Origin: Strongylocentrotus droebachiensis
Lineage: Eukaryota > Echinodermata > Echinoidea > Camarodonta > Strongylocentrotidae
Direction: 5' to 3'
NCBI GenBank assembly: GCA_035222895.1
Contig: JAVYIG010002219.1
Coordinates: 186,001-250,000, forward strand
Length of the DNA stretch: 64,000 nt
Shown: positions 46,501 to 61,406 of the stretch, piece after piece
Layout of the letters: each line of letters opens with the position of its first letter
Numbering within the stretch: the stretch's first letter is position 1
Made by a program: the position numbers and the translations under genes
Notes under the pieces: generated by a model
Databases searched by the model: none
Told to the model about the DNA's origin: nothing
Seen by the model: only the letters and a program-made list of their open reading frames with translations

Positions 46501-49500
46501 AATAAAAGCCATTTTTCTCTTGTTTTACCTTCTGACTTTGCTTCTGGGCGAGTTGCTTGGAGAGATCTTCATTTTCATCCTTCAGCTTCATGGCGAGTGT
46601 CATGTGCCTCTCACTTTCCTCAGTAGCTGCCGCCAGGTATTCCTCAAATTGCTGTCGAGAAAATAGAGATTAGTGTAGGGATTACATTTTGATGCAATAG
46701 AATGGCCACGTATTGCTAAGATTGCTTATAAAACGCTAACTATTCCTCTTATTGTTACCAAATTGATTGAGATTATGTGACCCCGGTGATAAGATTTCGA
46801 TGCAGAGGAAACCGTAAATTATATGTAAGCCTACGAATGTGTTATTTCTGTTAAAAATGAAAATAAACAACAAGTTGATAATTTCAAATTTATATGAGCT
46901 TATGTAATCTTGATCGTCAAATGGCATATATTATTACCTGGCACACAATTTGACGGCCTTCAAGTTGTCTCGTTAGATTGGCCTTTTCCTTCTCCAATTT
47001 TGATGATTCTTCATTGAGCTTTACGGTCTCACATGCTGATTTCTTCTTTAAATCCTGAGAAGAAGGGAAAAAGGAGTAAACTTCATCTTCAAAACATGAC
47101 AATGTTTTTAGATAATGTGAATTTCGTCAAGAAAAAAAACAAGGAAAAATTAGAGATATACGGTCATACGGATGATTTCTATTTCAAAACACGAATTCAT
47201 GATGGACTTGCTTAAAATTCATCAGTATTAATAATCAATGTTATTCACATTGTCTTTTTCTATTCATCTTGAAAAGGTTAACCAGAACCAAATCAAATTA
47301 TAGATTTAACTCTCTTTCTAGCATTTTTACCATAATATCAGTCAGTGAGCTCATGCTAAACAAATCTGTGTTGTGTGAAAGTCCTATTACCTCTTTTCAG
47401 TAAGAAACGGGTGACGGTTCGCTTAGTTTTGTTTGATTCATATCATTTTATTATGTATCATTTTTGTGTAGTTTACCTCTTGCTCTTTTGCAGCATTCTG
47501 AATTTCTTCAACCAGTTCTTTCTTCTCTTTTCGAAGTTCAGCGATTTGTTCCCCAAGCTTTTTGGTAGCGCCTTGAATCTCAGCCGCTCTAGATTTGGCT
47601 TCCTAAAAGGAACAACAAAAATTGTGATAGGCACACCTTGTCAACATTTTTCTTTTAGCTTTAAAGTACTGTTAAATCGATTCTTTTAGAATTAAAAGCA
47701 CATTTGTTCACTCGAGATGAACAGTTTAATATTTTACCATGGTAAACCTAACTCAGCATATAAACTTAAACCCTATTCCATATAGAATATCCTAATGTTC
47801 AGTATTATTTATTAATTATTGAGATTTTATGCGACTTTGTTTACGTGAGCCTATTTTGTCTTGGTCATTTCGGTTGTCTATTACCATACCTTGCAATCAG
47901 TTTGGCAGCTGTCAAGTTGTTTCAGGAGATTGGCTTTTTCTTTATCCAATTTGGCATATCTTTCCTGGAACCTCAGGAATTCACAGGCAGATTTCTCCCG
48001 AAAATCCTTAAGACAAAAAAATAGAAAATAAAAAACTAAGTGCAAATCAAACTTTGTAAACATATAAACGGTTTTAAATACTGTTAAAATCTCTCAATGT
48101 CGCCAAATAAATAAGGGAAAATAAATGCATTTCGCCGCTATATATATATACTAAACATTAATTTATTATCTTGAATTGATCATCGAAATTTTTTCGATAG
48201 ATTTATGTCAATCAGATTCATTGAAATGGTTGGATTAATTGATCAGTGTCAGCATTTATACGATGTTCTTTATTAGTTCAGGAGCTAAAGATATTTTTGT
48301 GACTCACTTTTTAGATGAGATTTCAAAATCCTACGAATTCTTCGCGATATATACACCGGTTTTGTTTGTTTTAATTTAATTCAATTTAATTCAATTCAAA
48401 TATGACGTTATTAAAAATAGTATAGATAGTAAAAGATAGTATAAATCTGAAATACATTATAGGCCAGGACCTTTAAGAAGCAAATGTGTTTTTAAAAGTG
48501 AGGTCCTTTTCAAATAAACACAATATTAGATAAGTTACCAAAGAAATAAAAAGTACACGGTATTTATATATTATTTCTCAATTTGTTATAACGACCATAA
48601 ACTACAGCAGATATCAACCACATAATGGTTGTTAGTTATACACAGTTATTTCACTTTCATCATATTTACCTTGCGGTCTTTTTCGACAGTCCGAAGTTTT
48701 TCTTCAAGTTCTTTCTTGTCTTTCTGAAGCTGTGCGATTTGTTTTTCAAACTTTTCGGTAGCTTCTAGAATCTCAGCTGGTGAGAAATTTGCCTCCTAGA
48801 ATTAACGAACCGATTGTAATTAGCAACCTTTGTCATTTCTCTTCTTCTTACGTTGTGATATATTGAACACAAATCAAACGATAAACCATAGTACCCTGTT
48901 CCTGATTTTTATAATAATTATCATCATGGTGTACGCTTAAATCTACATTTAAAGAGAAGGTTGAGTTCTGGTAGCCTAAAGATGTAAACATGCGTGTGAA
49001 TGTTAGTTTAGAAGAAATGTCATAGTTGAAAAACGCCTCCTGCAAAGGATTTCCCTTGAAATTCCCCATATTCGCAATATAACGGGCAACAACTGACAGA
49101 TGTCAACCACATTTTGACAGTGTTAACGCCACAAGTCTGAGTAGTCCCATTTACCAATTCTGTGCACAGCACATGTAATTTTCTGCACAATCTATTTTGT
49201 TTCCATTTTTATTAGTCAAGAAACCCCACAGTATATATTAAATCTTATGTTGTACTATATTACTTTTCCCTGTTGTTTCCAGTGAATTTCTTTCACCAAT
49301 GAAATCGTATAACAATCATTTAACTTTTATCGTTAATAATTATAATTATATCAGATTATAACCTATGTAGCACCGATGATGCGTGCCCATACCTTGCTTA
49401 AAAGTTGAAGGTCTTTGAATTCTTCAAAGAGATATGTCTTTTCTTCCTTCCATATCTCAGCTTCTTCTTTGTGTTCTTGCCGCTGCCGCTCCAAAGCCTC

Positions 49501-52500
49501 ATCCAAATCCTGGAGAAAAATTATCGAGATGATGCAAACTCCACCTCCAAAATGCTTCAAACATGACAAATCAGCCATTTTTAATCTACTCATTAAATTC
49601 CGTCGACAGAAAACAGAAAAACAAAGATGCAATATTTCCTTTACGTTTATCAACATTATCTTTCTCTTTAATAGATGTATGCATGATGATGTATTAACAA
49701 ATAAGCGAAGAGTCCCCCCTCCCCCCAGACCAGGGATGGGGTAGGGGAGAAGGGGGTGGCAATAGGTGACTTGTATCTGGGGTCTTTGCTGTAGAAGCAA
49801 CAACAACAAAAATCCTCGTCCTTGAGATTAGGTCCTGTATACGTCAGCTTCCAAAATATGCTGAATACGCCATTTTTCACATACTACATTTTTTACCTGG
49901 CATTTTAGGAAACTTTTCTCCAATTCTCCCAAGAGTTCATCGTCATTTCCTTTTCGAATGAGTCTCAAAGCCCGTTTCAGTTGATCATTCCTTTCTACCA
50001 CAGACTCCAATGATGTATCCGTTTCCTGTATGGTTGGTCGAAGAGAGCTTTTAAAATGGCTTGCTCTGAAGAGCAATTTGACTTGAATATTACAGAAGAT
50101 AATTGAGTATTCTTACTTGAAAAAAAAAAAAAAAACACGTTAGTTTCACAATCATATTTCGGAATTATTTTCAATAACCCTGTTTATAACACATTAATGA
50201 GACATCTGAAAGGTGTGGTGTGTATTTTTGTTAGACCTTGGGGACATATTCTTTGAGTAAGATAATTGTCCATAATACACTATTCAACGAATTCAGAGAT
50301 TTTTTTTCTTCAATTTTGTTTTTCAATCACGAAAGCCAAAGACATTCATTCGTCTAGTGGGTCTAATTCCAAACATGCCTACTAAAGAAGACAGAATATC
50401 ATATTCAGCCTTAAAGAGTGCCCCGTTACTCAAGGGTGCGACTTTACACCCCTAAAAGATGTTCCATCTATATAATACAAAAACAAAATCCGACGGAGGG
50501 GGTCAAACTAAATATTAATAATTTGCGTCTTCTCTATTTTCTTAGTATGCCCCTAAATATTATGAATGTCATATTGTTTACATTATATTGCTTGATCATT
50601 TTGCTTTATAGTGAATTGAGAAATTAATTTTTCAGGTATACAATTCCCTTACCACGCAAAGATCGCGCAGTGATGCGATTTCACGTATCATGTAATCATT
50701 CTCGCCCTGCAGCTCTGTAACTTGTTTCTCGCTTTCCTCCTTCACAGACTTGAGTTCACCTTCCGATGCCTGCACCAAGAGAAGGAGAAAAGTTTGCAGA
50801 TAATTAGAGTACAGACAAAAATATGCTATTCTTGTATTAGTAATTCATATTAGTTTGGATGATATTATTCCCCGGCTCTAGCTTCGGCATCTGAACTGAA
50901 GCGTTCAGTGCATTCGAGGATTACTTCCTACCCACTTACTACACCTAGGTCGAGTGTGGCAAATGTAGATCAATATCCTGCCAAAGGACGTTAGTGCTGC
51001 GACATAGATTCGAACCCCGTATCTTGTGGGCCAGTTCGGAGAACTTCTCAAGTAGCCCACAACACCTCTACAAGAGAACGCGATCGCAAAGACTTTAAAG
51101 TATCGAGGGCAGTTTCAATACCCTGATGTCTTGCCTTTAGAAAAAATATATGGATTATGAAACGTTTTATTGTCATGCTACATATCAAATTACTAATCAG
51201 AACCCCCTTCCAATGGGAAAAATTATTATAATATTTATGACCACTGTTTGGGGGAGGGGGGGGGGGTTAATTGTTGTTTTACCTTGCGTTCTTTATCAGC
51301 AGCCTGAAGTTTTTCTTCTAATTTCTTTTTCTCTTTCTGGAGCCCGGCGATTCGCTCGTCAAGATTTTCGGTTCCGCCTTGAAGCTTAGCCGGGTTAGAA
51401 TTGGCCTCCTGAAAGCAATGAACAATCTTAGTCTGGCGGAGCTTGTCAATTTTTTGTCTTGGTTACGTATTGGGTCATATTTTAAAGAAATATTTAGATA
51501 AGATATGATCCATGGTCCTGATTATTGTCATAATCATCAACATGGTCTACATTGGTCTATCATGTCCCAGGCATACTTAACACTCATTGCGATCGTTTTG
51601 GAATTATCATGTACTTATGAACAGGACTTTGGTGGTTTCTGTTTGGTACGTATTGCGTGGACATTTTCTGTTATTTACATGCATCTATGTGATAATGATC
51701 ATCAATGCTCACTACCTGCAATACACCTTGACGATCTTCGAGTTGTTTTAAGAAATTGGCTTTTTCTTTCTCCCATTTGGCAACTGTTTCTTCGAACTCT
51801 TCTTGTTCTTCTTCCAATGCCTCTTCTTTTTCCTGAAGAAGAAAATTTAGAAAAAGGGAGAAGATGTTCTTTCTTCGAGGTCAAAACATGATAGTTATTC
51901 ATTATAAACTCCAAATTTAGTCCGACACAAAAATAACATTTAAAACATTGGAATATTTTGTTTTCATTATCGTTAAATTTATATAAATTAATTTCACAGC
52001 AATTCTTTTCCGCACGGATAAATTCATAGGTTCACGCAAAATTCCGCCATCTCCATTTTCTTTGAAAAGTGTTAAACAGGGATTTTAATGATAATAATGG
52101 TTATAATAACAATAACAATAATAAAGATAATATTAATAGTAATATTGGATATTGGATAGTTTTATAATAAACGCACATATCCACCATGAAATGTGCTCAA
52201 GGTGCCCAAGCATTACCCCGGCTCTGCTAGGTTACCGATTTCGGTGCTCACAGCATTCAAGGAATTCGTTCCTTCCGGTACCTGAGTGGCAAAATGCAGA
52301 TCAATATCTTGCCAAAGGACATTAGTCCCCCGTGGTGGGACTCGAACCGCGAACCATGTAATCCACAGTCCGAATACGTATCCACTAGACCACGACACCT
52401 CTACAAGATAACAAGTTATTACCTTGCATTCTTGGAAGCTTTTCATCAGCTCTTCATATACTTCCTCGTTCTTTCCTCCCTGTGCCGAAATTGTTGCCTG

Positions 52501-55500
52501 AACCATGTTCTTATTCTCTTCCTTTAACTCCTCAAGTGTCCCCTTCAGCTCCTGTTTGTGTAAATAAAGGGAGGTTAATGTTTTTTGGTCGGTAGAGAGA
52601 GATATGTATTTTTTCTTCTTTTTTAAAGGGGATATGCTTAATTAGCTCTAAAATATTTAATTTAACTCGGACGTCCATTCCACGGTCATGCTAATGTTAA
52701 AAGACAGGTATTTAGAAGTTGTTTTTTTTAATCCTCGAGGCATGTTCAGGAGTAAGACTTCCATAATGGTTTAGATATGGAGGTATTACATTTCTCTCTG
52801 TTATGAGTTTTATTATTATCATTGTCTTTTTCATTGCATATCTTGAAATGAATATTGCAAATACATTCTACTTGGAACATTCATGGTTTTGGCGTGAGTT
52901 GAGAAATCATAATGGAGCGAATAAATCAACAGATTTTGGGTAAATCTTTACTTATTTCATATGATAAAAATTGTCAGACAGGAAATGCATATTACCCTTG
53001 GTAACAAAATTACTTTTATATTATTACCTGGCAATTTGTGCGGACAGTTGCGAGTTCAGATGAAATGGAGTCATTCTTCTTCTGCAGCTCGGTAACTTCC
53101 ATCTCGCTTTCCTCTTTCGAAGATTTGAATTCATCCTTCAACTCCTGTAAGAAACAAGGGGTTGAAGATGTGAGGGAGAACGAGTTGTTATAGAGATGTA
53201 TACACATTTTTAGTGATTCAAACAAGATCTCACTACATTATTTTAAAAATCAATAATTAAAGATCGGTGGCAGCTTTAATTTCATGGCCGAAACATATAT
53301 ACGCCTAAAAGAAACAGGCTGAAAAAAACCTAAAAACTTCAAAACTCTTTCGCAAGGAGTTAGAAGAAGACAGCTAAGGTTCACTTTCATTACGCTATTG
53401 TAATGCATTTAGAAATAATGTTCGAATTATGTAATATATCATTGTTTATTTCGTATATTTAAAAGGGTGACTTAAATGTACAAGGCTTTTGAAATTGTCT
53501 TGGTATGATTTCTTGAAAGTCTTTGCGATCTTACAGAATAATCAATGTAAATTTGGATTATATAATAATCACTGTTAATCTAGTTTTATCTTTAATCTTT
53601 TAGGGTTGTTTATACATGTACCTGGTAGTTCCTAGCGGCAATTCCAATTTCACCTGAGAGGCTATGGTTCTTCTCGGCTAATCCGTCGCCTATTTTATGG
53701 ACACGTTCTATTCTCTCTTGCATTTGCTATAGATGTCAAATAAAAGATATAGTTTCAATGTTATGTTGACAACAGAGATGGGGATGGAAATAAGGAAAAG
53801 GCAGGGAGATGAAGGGAGATTTTGAGAGATAGGGAAAGTGAGAGAGAGAGAGGGGGGAGTAACGAATGACGGAGGTAGAGAGGGAAGAGGAAGAAAGAGA
53901 AAGAGAGGGAGAGACTTTATTGCTTTCTATAACGTTCTTCGTTTGTCATGTTAGGTTTGGTTTTCTTATCGTCAATATTCGCATGATGAAAATTTAGAAA
54001 TTAACAACCAAAATGGTATTCATTCGCCATACACGAAGAAATAAAGGTAATGTCTCAACATGCATTGCCTAACCAAATCCTTCACCACAATTTTAAACAA
54101 AAAATGTTTAAGGCCTCGTGTCCTCTAAAGTATGATTGTCTGTACCTCAAGTTGTTTGCGAGCTTCTGCAAGTTCAGCTGTGAGCTTATCCTTCTCTTTC
54201 GCCGCTCTCTCAGCAAGTTCCTTGCGAGCTTTCGTCACCCCTTCTAGCTCCGATGCGAATCTTTCATTCAGGTCCTACAAAGATAAAAGGGATGAAAGTG
54301 GAAGTATTTGCTCTCTAAATTATAATTACTCTCAAAATTTGGAGTGGTTTCCGTTTGGAGAAGTTAAAAACGAAGTGACTAATAATAATAGCATTTTTTG
54401 AATTAAGGGAGTAAGAATATGATTCTAAAGCATTTCAATTTGGTTTAGGCGCATCCCATTTTTAAAGTTATATACCAGAAGTCTGATTATGAAGGCAAGA
54501 TGTTTGTCAGCATATTTCGATGAGTGGGCAACAGATTACTATAAGACCGAAAACGTTTGCATGCATTATGCTTCTCGAATTTTGCAATTGATTCAAATGC
54601 ACGAAAGTTTCATGCCGCGAAATAATTAAACCACTATTAGTTGACACAAAATTAAATATTTGCAATTTTCTGAATGTTTCTTGTGGAATGGTATTCCTTA
54701 ACAATAAGAAAAAGTTTCCGGTTTGACAGTAATCACCCAATAATAATAATAATAATAATTACAGTGCTTATATAGCGCCTAACACTTACTTTCATTTGTC
54801 AGAAGTCTCTAAGCGCTCTACAATAATGCAGCATAATTACCCTAATCTATGTTCGATTTGCTTCTTTGCTGGAAATTATATTTTTGTTTCTTTTGTTACA
54901 ACTTAATTTGGGTTTATACCTGATATTGCTGCTGAGCCTTCTTAACTTGAGCTGTAAGTTCCTCATTCTGCTGTTGTTCTTTGCCGTGTTCCTCAGCCGA
55001 GAGTTTCTCCTCCAATTCCTTTTAAAACAAAAATAAATTTAAAATGTTGCATTTCAAAGAGAAAGTGATAGAGAGGAGAAGGAGAGGAGGTGGATGAGGA
55101 GGGGAGAGAGAAGTGGAAATAGGGAGAGAGAGAGAGAGAGAAGGGGAGTGAGGGAAAGAGAGAACAAATGAAAGTAATAAAGAATTGAAGAAAGTAGCCA
55201 ATGCAAGTGTGAAAGATAGAGAAATCGACAGAGAACAAAAGCACATCGTGTCTTGTCTCTTCTAATAATAAGTATTAAAGGGCATTTCAAAGCTCACAGA
55301 AATAAAAAATCAAATAGGAAAACATAATTTCAAATTATCAATGGCAAGATAACACAATCTCTGAATGACATATTATTGCTGAAACCTATTATGCAAGTAA
55401 ATGTGGTAGATTTCCATTAAAATAAGGCTATTAACCTTGTGGAGTCATCAACAAAACGCAAAAGCAAAACTAAACTAAAAATTAAAACCAAAAAGACAAT

Positions 55501-58500
55501 TATTTAATAGTCAATGATCAACTTTGAAAAACATGGAAACAACCTATTTATTTACTAGTGGCTGTTTATTTTGTCTTCAATATATACCTGGCATTTTTGT
55601 CGAGCATCTTCAAGTTTCTTGGAAAGTTGAGACTTTTCTTCGCTGAACTGTCGCGTCAGAGCCTGATGTCTCTTACCTTCTTCGTTGCTTGATTCAAACT
55701 GGTCCTTTAATACCTGTACGAAAACGAATTTTTGTGTTATTTTGATCTTTTCATCATTGTTTCTTTAGAGTCTGAATTTCTTTTTCGGGATCCTATTTTT
55801 GATAGTCTCATACTTACTTTGCATCGATACTTTTCGGATAAAAATGAATGTGTTTTTTTTCCTTTAGTCGTCAATTGGCATCACATGAAGAAAAGAGATT
55901 AAAGTTCAAAAATTTTCTGTTTTTTGTACGTAGTATAAATCCTATTGTTTTGCTTGTTTGTTTGTTTGTTTAGTGATAATTCTTACCTGATATTTCTGGC
56001 CAGCTGTTTCAAGTTGGGCTGAAAGAAGTTCATTTTCTCTTGTCAAGCTCCCCACGAGAAGTTCAAGTCGGTCTTTCTCTTGATTTACTGCTGAACAGCT
56101 CTTCTTCAATTCCTTTAAAAAAAGGTATATTAATACGTGGAATAATTATTGTGTGATGGTTCCATATTCTATAACATAAACCGGCGTTCAATTAGTCTGT
56201 ATTGGGGTTAACCTGTTATGAATTCTTTGTGATTCCCATTTCTCCGTCTTCAGAACCTGTGCTTAACACTACCGTTTTGCAAATTTCGAATTTCAACCCG
56301 ACCCGATGGTTTTTAAAAGGAAATGTCGGTTATTTCTAACAATAGTCAATTTTTTTATCAATAGTCAAATGATTGTATAACTTACAATATTTTACTTATC
56401 TCACTTAACATTACGTTATTTTATTTATTATCCATAGCATAATGGTTTTGTTGTTGTATTGTGATTAGTTGCTTTTTCTTGTTTTAGGGGAGGGGGTGAA
56501 ATTCGTCAGGATTAGGCTCTTCCCCCTCCCCCTTCAAAATACTTAAGTAGTATCGCTAAACTCTTTACATTGCATGTGTTCGAGCAAAAGTTGCTCAAAA
56601 GTCGCAATCCGTCTGGTAATCAGGAAAGGACATCACCTTATTTTTGGAGTGATTAGAGTTTTACAACTAATATTAAGGCTCCCTGTGTGGATAAATATAA
56701 TATAACAAACCAATTAATCAAACAAACAAACATACCTCAGAGTTAGACTCGAGTTGTTCCTTCTCAGCAAGGAGTTGTTCTATATTAGCCTGTCGCTGCA
56801 AGACCTCATCAGAAAGGCGCTGAAAATATCAGTTAGTATAAGTATGTTTAATCATGACTCATTTATGTAGGTCTTTAGCATTAAGGAGAGATGAATATAT
56901 CATTCGTTTTTTTCTAAAATAAGCAGGGATATGATAATATGACACAGAAACTATCCAATACGTGATTGATAATTTTAAATTTGTACGCATATACCTCGAT
57001 TAATAATAGATTATAAATTGTACCTGATTTTCTGCCTCTGTTTCGTTCTTCTGGCTCTGTAAATCCACAAATTCCTTCTTTAACTCGGTGAGACGATCGT
57101 CGGTCTTGGCATTTTTCTCCTCTAACGCCTAGTTATCATTGTTGAAACAAATTGCGATAACAAAAACAAATTATGGATATGAATATTTAGACGAAAATTC
57201 TAAAGTTTTTTTTTTTTACCAACAAAATTATTTCTATGCTTCCATAATTGTTCACTATGTCTGCTTGGTCTTAGCTTGCGTTTTGATGATTGAAATCTCC
57301 GAAACAAACATTAAAAGTTCCATGTGTTAATAATGTAGTGATTATTTTTCCAAAAAGGACAAAGAAACAGACATACCTTTGAGTAAGCCAGGAGTTGTTC
57401 CTTCCCCGATATGAGCTGCTCCTTTACAGCGTTATGTTGTGAGACCACATCAGAAAGCCACTAAATAAGTACGATTAGTTTGATATTATACATAGATAAG
57501 TTGTTCGAAATATTATTTCTCACTAAATGCACAGGAGTGGGATTCTGTGGGATCCTCTTTTAGGAGTAATATAACTTCGATCACTTCGTTTGGAGTTGAT
57601 TCGAATGCATTCAACTTCAGAGTAAGTGATACCTTTAATAATGTATTTGCAGTCGTTACCAATTTGAACAGTGATAACATAAGACTAGGTATATTGCTGC
57701 GAAGATTAAGCGCAATAAATTTAAATTTAAAAAACCAAATCAAAGATCAATAATGTCAAAAATATTTTCGAGGAATAAAGACGTAAATGGTAAATGGTTG
57801 AGAAGAGTCGATTTTGAACATTACTTATATAAAATATGGTTTAAAAACTTTGGGTAGAATCTTGATAACAACAATTATTATTTGTACCTGATTTTCTGAA
57901 TCTGCCTCGTTCGTTTGTCTCTGTAAATCGGCAACATCCTCCGTCAGATGACTGAGACGATCTGTGGTGTCTACGAATTTCTTCTCTAACTCCTATTTAG
58001 CATGAAACGAGAAAAGACTGAGATTAATAAGGTGCAGAAAATACCGATTAGTAACGCTATTTATTGTTGTCTGTGTTTTGCCTATTCATTTATTTTTCTT
58101 CATAATGTATTCATATATGTATTCATTTATTCATTCATTTATTTGTTTGTTTTTTGTAATTATTATCTTAAGAACTTACCATGGAGTAACATTTCAACTG
58201 CTCCTTCTCTGACAGGAGCGGCTTAATGTCGGCCTTTAGTTCCTTGATCTCAAGTGAAAGACGCTGAAAGATATTAAACATGATATTTTTCGTAATATAT
58301 ACGTTTCCTTAGCCTTCAGCATAAATGTGATGAGAGTTATGATTATTACATCTTACATTCGATTGATTGAAATGAACGTGTGATGTATGTGTGGATTAGA
58401 TTTAATTATTAGTTTGGTTTACTTTGTCTTTTCGTTTAATGTTTATCAGTCGTTGTGATGTTAGTATAGTTTTGTTTTGCTCCCTCGCTACAAGCTTTTG

Positions 58501-61371
58501 TATGTACATGCCATTTTAGCTAAGCTGAACTGAATTGCAGAAAAGAATCTGAATAATATCATGAAATAACGCAAATTTATGACAGGGGAAATTTAGTCTC
58601 TCTGTTTGAAAAGAATCCAAAGGATTAGATAAAGATTCTTATAAAATAAACACATGGGGAGTCCACGGCTACATCATACAAAAACTATCCAATTCCATTT
58701 AAAACACTGTAAAAGATCTTTAATAGTGCTATAAGCACCTGAAATATTAATATCGATTATTTGTACCTGATTATCTGAGTCCGCTTCGTTCCTCTGGTTC
58801 CGTAAATCGGCAGCATCCTTTTCTAGCTGGCGGAGACGATCTTTTGCCTTCGAATATTTTTCGCCTACGGTCTATTCATCATGAACAAGGTAATTCAAAT
58901 TTTAGAAAAATACAAAATGGAAACCCATTATTTGGTGGGTTTGGGGGATCCAGTCTGAGTATAGGCCTTCTTTCCCTTCAATATACATTTTTTACCCATA
59001 ACTGCACCACCCAATGTGCAACTTTATAAATTAATTTGTATTATCTCTTTATTTATTGTTTATGCTTTGAATGTCAATATCATAGTATGCGTGTATGTAA
59101 TGTACAATTCAAATATCGTCAAAGTACGGCGCCAAAGCATTATAGGAATTTATTAAATGGTTCGTAACATCTCTATGAGTTTGCTCAAGTTTAAGAATGA
59201 CTTTTATCACCTCTTAAAACATTGGATGTCCCCCTGAATGGGTTGAAAAGTCTCGTCCATTCCTTGTTTAATGACTGACCATCTGTTAAGGGTCAGAAGG
59301 ACGGTAACTTCTAACGCCCTTCTGGCTCTCAACAGACAGACTAAATATGTTACCTTGAGTTTAGAGTCCAGTTCGATCTTTTGAACCTGTACTTCAGAAA
59401 CTCTCTTCTTGGATTCAAAGATCTCATCATCTGCTTTGGATATGGTGTCCTTTAAATTAAGGTTTGAACAGAAAGAAAAAAATAATGGTTGTTATACCTA
59501 CTTTGTATTCGAATTGCGTCCTTAAATATAATTTCACTATACCCGTATATCCACGATCGTTCCTTACATGGTTCAATAATCATGTTAGCTCTAACTATAA
59601 AATCTTGACTTTGATTAAAAACAACAATATTACAATTTGTGTATTAAACATTGGTTCATTAATCATGTTAACTTTAATAAACACTGTCGCTCATTTAGTT
59701 GGAATATTTTTGTTTTACCCCAATAATAGATCTAGATAATAGTATACATTATGGCTCAAGACATGGACACACAGAGGTTTTTTTATGTTGTGAACTGGGG
59801 TAAAATGCAATAAATTATTGGAGAATTATTGCATTTTCTGTTTTTTTATTTTTATTTATGGAAACTGCCCCTACCCTAGCCCCCGCTGCGTACAGTCATG
59901 GTTCAGTGACAAAGCAATGGCCTCGTAACTGTGAGGCCCCAGGATCAAAACCGTATCGATGTGCTATATAAGTGCCCTTTTGTGGGGCATTAATCCTCAT
60001 TACTGTCATTTATGACTTAAGGGCGTAGGTCCCCTATTTGATAAGCATAGAAGCATACACATGCTTTAGCAGTCACGCAAACACACATTTGCAAATTATT
60101 ATTCAATAAAATCTGAGAATGTATACTTTTGTCTAGATCTATCATTTTTAAATTATTTCAAAAATAATCCCATAATTGGGGTAAAACAAAAATATTCCAC
60201 CTATATGAGCGACTGTGTATAAAACTTTTTTGATTAAAAGAAACAATACTAAAAACTTTTATTAAACATATCAGTAATATTACTACCACTTCTTATTCTA
60301 CTAATTCTTCTTATTACTCCCGATGCGTCAACTACGTTCTTTTCGCCAGTGAATTCTAATAAAATAAAAACAATACCTATACTATCTTCAGCTGTAACTT
60401 TATATTTCTGATTGTTTTTTAAAATAATTTATCGAAAACATCTCCATTTTAAATCACTATCCTCATTATTATGCAATGATCTACCTTCAGCTTTAGCTCG
60501 AGCTCAATCCTCTCTTCTTTCAGGTCTTCAATCTCCTGTTTAAGTTCCTCCTCACGATGGTTGGTCTTGCGGTCTTTAGAAAATGAGTTCTGGAAATGAA
60601 ATGAAAGGAGGAAAAGTATGAGTTTGTATACATTATTCGCACATCAGGTTAATTCATATTATGTTGACATAGTTCCAATAATTTTAAGAAATTATCATTA
60701 TTATGAGTATTGACCATTCCTATAATGTTTCTAATTGTATATATATGAATTTCATTTTTTTTCCAATCTAATTCTTAAATTATGTTACAGCAAATTTTCC
60801 TTCCAGTAACAGAACGCTTCACAATATTTATCTGGAAGTATTTTGTGCAGCCCTGTCTTGGTGCAGTATAGAAAACTGATTCCCCACCACCGGATCATTA
60901 TAGAGCACCGGATCCGGCTGATGGGTTACGCCCTCTCTGTCTCCCTGATTTGCTAACGCTTATAATTATTGACATCATTATACTTAAATGATACATGTTT
61001 ATTACGATTTCAATGTATGACATTATAAATGGTAAGTATACCTGTATCTCTTGGTACAACTCATCTTTCTCTTTCTGCATGTATCCAATGTCCTGTTCCA
61101 GCTTCAAGACATAGTAGTCCCTTTGATGACCATCAGAGCGAAGATTCTGAAACGAGGGTAGAAAAAAAGACATCATCAATTGCAAGATTAGAGTAAATTC
61201 AAACGGAGGATTGATATAATTTTATATTACCAAACACTTTCGCGAAGACTCCACGAAATCAACTAACGCATAATTTCAATACTCTGTTATATCGAAATCA
61301 TGTTTGGATTAATACATATATGTCTCAGTTCGTTGTAATGTTAGTACATTTAATTGTTTTCTTTATCATTT

Positions 61372-61406
<35 letters not shown>

